Source: Lysobacterales bacterium (GTDB taxonomy: Bacteria; Pseudomonadota; Gammaproteobacteria; Xanthomonadales; SZUA-36). From it: a stretch of DNA of 7,024 nucleotides. Within the stretch, counting starts at the first letter, position 1; every line of letters starts with the position of its first letter. Below the pieces are notes generated by a model. The model saw only the letters and a list, made by a program, of their open reading frames with translations, was not told the DNA's origin and did not search any database. Shown in pieces: positions 5,285 through 7,024 of the stretch. The stretch is taken from NCBI GenBank assembly GCA_026196445.1, contig JAPHTE010000240.1, positions 1 to 7,024 of the forward strand, read 5' to 3'. Both the position numbers and the translations under genes were made by a program.

Positions 5285-7024
5285 ATGAAAACATTTACCC
5301 GCAAACTCGGAATTGGTCTGGCCGGCCTTCTGCCACTCGTGTTGCTGAGTGCGAACACGGCACAGGCACAGGATGAGGCGGCCGAGCCGGCCATTTACGC
5401 GTGTAAGCGGTGTGTCGAGTACACCGGCTGGCGCGGCACGTTCGATTTCGGTATCGGTTATGTCAGCGATGAATCCCTTCGTTTTGCCGATTACCGTGGT
5501 CTTGACGAAAGTGGTACGCACGCAGCCATCGACGGTGACTTGCATTTCAAGAACCTTAAGGGCTGGTATTTCGACCTGTTCTCGGTTGATACAGTGCATG
5601 ACAATCGTCGCTCGGAGATGCGTGGTGGAAAGATCGACCGTTTCGAATGGCGTGTCGGTTGGGCTGAAACACCCAAGTACCGTGGTTTTGGCACCCAGAC
5701 GCCGTTCCTGGATGTGGGCAGTGACAATCTGGGTTTACCCGGCGACTGGGTATATTCACCGGTTACCAGCGGGATGACTGCACTGCAGCACAGCCTGGCG
5801 GACGCGGCCTTGAAGACGCAGCGTAAAACCCTGGATGCAGGGGCGACGATCAAGCTGGGTGAGCACTTTGCCTATAAGATCGACTACCAGCGGCAAAAGA
5901 AACAGGGCACCCGGATGACCAGCGCTGGCTTGTTCAATGCAGCGAACGTACCCGCGCCGGTGGACTTTGTCACCGATATCCTGGAAACCTCGCTGTCGTT
6001 TACCAGCAAGCGCGTGCAACTCCAGGTCGGTTTCATGAGCTCCGAGTTCGAGAACGAGTATTCATCGCTGACCTGGCGCAACCCCTTCAGCTCACGCTCG
6101 GTCAATAACTACTTGCAGACCGCGCTGGAGCCCGGCAATGAATTTACCCAGGTAAACTTCTCCGGTGCAGTGGTGATAACGCAGCGTATCCGTTTCTCCG
6201 GCCAGGCCGCCTTCGGTGAACTGAAGCAGGACGATCCGTTCCTGCCCACCTATTCCACCAACCCGGGTTTCGACGACCTGATCCTGCCGCGCACATCTCT
6301 GGGCGGCAAGCTTGACACCAGCACCTACAACCTGTCGGGTAAATTGTCAGCCAACCTGGGCAAGGGCTTCAGCTTTACCGCGCGAGGTAAAGTCGATGAG
6401 CGGGAAAACAAGACACCCATCGATGTGTTTACACCGGTGCTTATCGACCTGTTGCAATATCGCGACCGCACTAACCGGCCTTTCAGTTACAAGCGCGAAC
6501 AGTATTCTGCCGATCTGCGCTATCGCGCAGGCAGTGCTTTCAGACTAAGCGCAGGCGCGGCACAAAAGGACATGGAACGTACCCTGCAGGCCGTGGAACA
6601 GAGCGAGGAGACCACCGTATGGGGCGAGGTGAAAGCCAATCCCACCCTGCGCTCACAGCTGCGCTTCAAGTTCGAGTCCGCCGAGCGCGAGATCGACGAT
6701 TACCTGCAGCTGGATGACGGCGGCCCGGTGGACCATCCACTGATGCGCAAATTTAACCAGGCCGACCGCGACCGCGACCGTGTTGTGGCCGATTTCGACT
6801 TGACGCTGACGGACAGGCTTGGCGTCAACCTCAGTTACTTCAATGCCCGGGCAGACTACGCCGAGTCGGTCATCGGATTGCAGGAAAGTGAAGAACAGAG
6901 TTTTACCATTGATCTGAACCTGGCTGTGGGTGAAAAGGGCAGCCTGTATGCCTTTTTGACGCGTGACAACATCGACTCCATATTGCGCAATGCGAGCAGT
7001 GTCAATGCCGAACCCTGGGACGCC
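5285..7024 (+). CDS. mtrB: MtrB/PioB-family outer-membrane beta-barrel, C-terminus cut by the window
   Basis: Open from the ATG at 5285 to the window end (580 codons, no stop); the family is usually about 650-750 residues, so roughly 100 or more are missing. Residues 1-28 form a signal peptide (hydrophobic GLAGLLPLVLL, cleavage likely after ANTAQA). Near the mature N-terminus lies CKRC (40-43), as in the CXXC of metal-reducing Shewanella MtrB, followed by YTGWRGTFDFG. The rest is rich in aromatic, alternating polar/hydrophobic strands with charged turns (for example YKIDYQRQKKQ and NQADRDRDRV), as expected of a large barrel. In the family it sheathes the decaheme cytochrome across the outer membrane. 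It lies 29 bases after mtrA, with AGGA at 5278-5281 and GAAGAGG further upstream, so the two are surely one transcript. The symbol is by family and neighbour; pioB, mtoB or dmsF are alternatives. Confidence 0.88.
   Translation, partial: MKTFTRKLGIGLAGLLPLVLLSANTAQAQDEAAEPAIYACKRCVEYTGWRGTFDFGIGYVSDESLRFADYRGLDESGTHAAIDGDLHFKNLKGWYFDLFSVDTVHDNRRSEMRGGKIDRFEWRVGWAETPKYRGFGTQTPFLDVGSDNLGLPGDWVYSPVTSGMTALQHSLADAALKTQRKTLDAGATIKLGEHFAYKIDYQRQKKQGTRMTSAGLFNAANVPAPVDFVTDILETSLSFTSKRVQLQVGFMSSEFENEYSSLTWRNPFSSRSVNNYLQTALEPGNEFTQVNFSGAVVITQRIRFSGQAAFGELKQDDPFLPTYSTNPGFDDLILPRTSLGGKLDTSTYNLSGKLSANLGKGFSFTARGKVDERENKTPIDVFTPVLIDLLQYRDRTNRPFSYKREQYSADLRYRAGSAFRLSAGAAQKDMERTLQAVEQSEETTVWGEVKANPTLRSQLRFKFESAEREIDDYLQLDDGGPVDHPLMRKFNQADRDRDRVVADFDLTLTDRLGVNLSYFNARADYAESVIGLQESEEQSFTIDLNLAVGEKGSLYAFLTRDNIDSILRNASSVNAEPWDA

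Noticed and set aside
6764..6780. Short tandem repeat GACCGC, just under three copies
   Set aside because: It encodes DRDRDR in a charged turn of the barrel protein and is too short to be more than codon reuse.
1..7024. Mobile elements, tRNA or rRNA genes, CRISPR arrays
   Set aside because: I looked for transposase-like proteins, long direct or inverted repeats, evenly spaced repeats and tRNA-like folds, and saw none.

Overview
The window looks like a chromosomal locus for respiratory electron transfer across the outer membrane, from a Gram-negative bacterium. It is probably a proteobacterium, and a gammaproteobacterium is my best guess from protein style; no lineage marker is present. The signs are a decaheme periplasmic cytochrome followed by an MtrB/PioB-type outer-membrane porin, a lipoprotein cytochrome with a lipobox, and an oxygen-dependent type protoporphyrinogen oxidase.

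The left half (1-3468) is a minus-strand operon read right to left: protoporphyrinogen oxidase (hemG), a membrane histidine kinase, and an NtrC-type response regulator that runs off the left edge. Each junction overlaps by 4 bases, so the three genes are almost certainly co-transcribed and translationally coupled. The kinase is unusual: its periplasmic sensor domain carries two c-type heme attachment motifs, CLACH and a CX4CH motif. It is therefore probably a cytochrome-type redox or ligand sensor.

The right half is plus strand: a small monoheme lipoprotein cytochrome (3658-4035), a 245-base regulatory gap, a ten-heme MtrA/DmsE-type cytochrome (4281-5255), and the MtrB/PioB-type barrel (5285 to the right edge, 580 codons seen, C-terminus missing). 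No outer-surface cytochrome of the MtrC/OmcA kind is inside the window; it could lie beyond the right edge.

The two halves diverge from a 189-base gap (3469-3657). Three near-identical palindromes of the form TGACATNNGTCA lie in the non-coding DNA: one between hemG and the monoheme cytochrome gene, and two between that gene and mtrA. They resemble CRP/FNR-family operators and suggest one regulator links heme synthesis, the heme-bearing kinase and the electron conduit. A separate perfect 7-bp dyad (ATGTAAC-N6-GTTACAT) lies about 120 bases upstream of mtrA.

Working model (inference): the locus pairs an extracellular electron transfer conduit with its own periplasmic heme-based two-component sensor and a heme biosynthesis enzyme. 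The individual families are known. The combination of a diheme sensor kinase, an NtrC-type regulator, hemG and mtrAB with shared palindromes is the most interesting part of the window.
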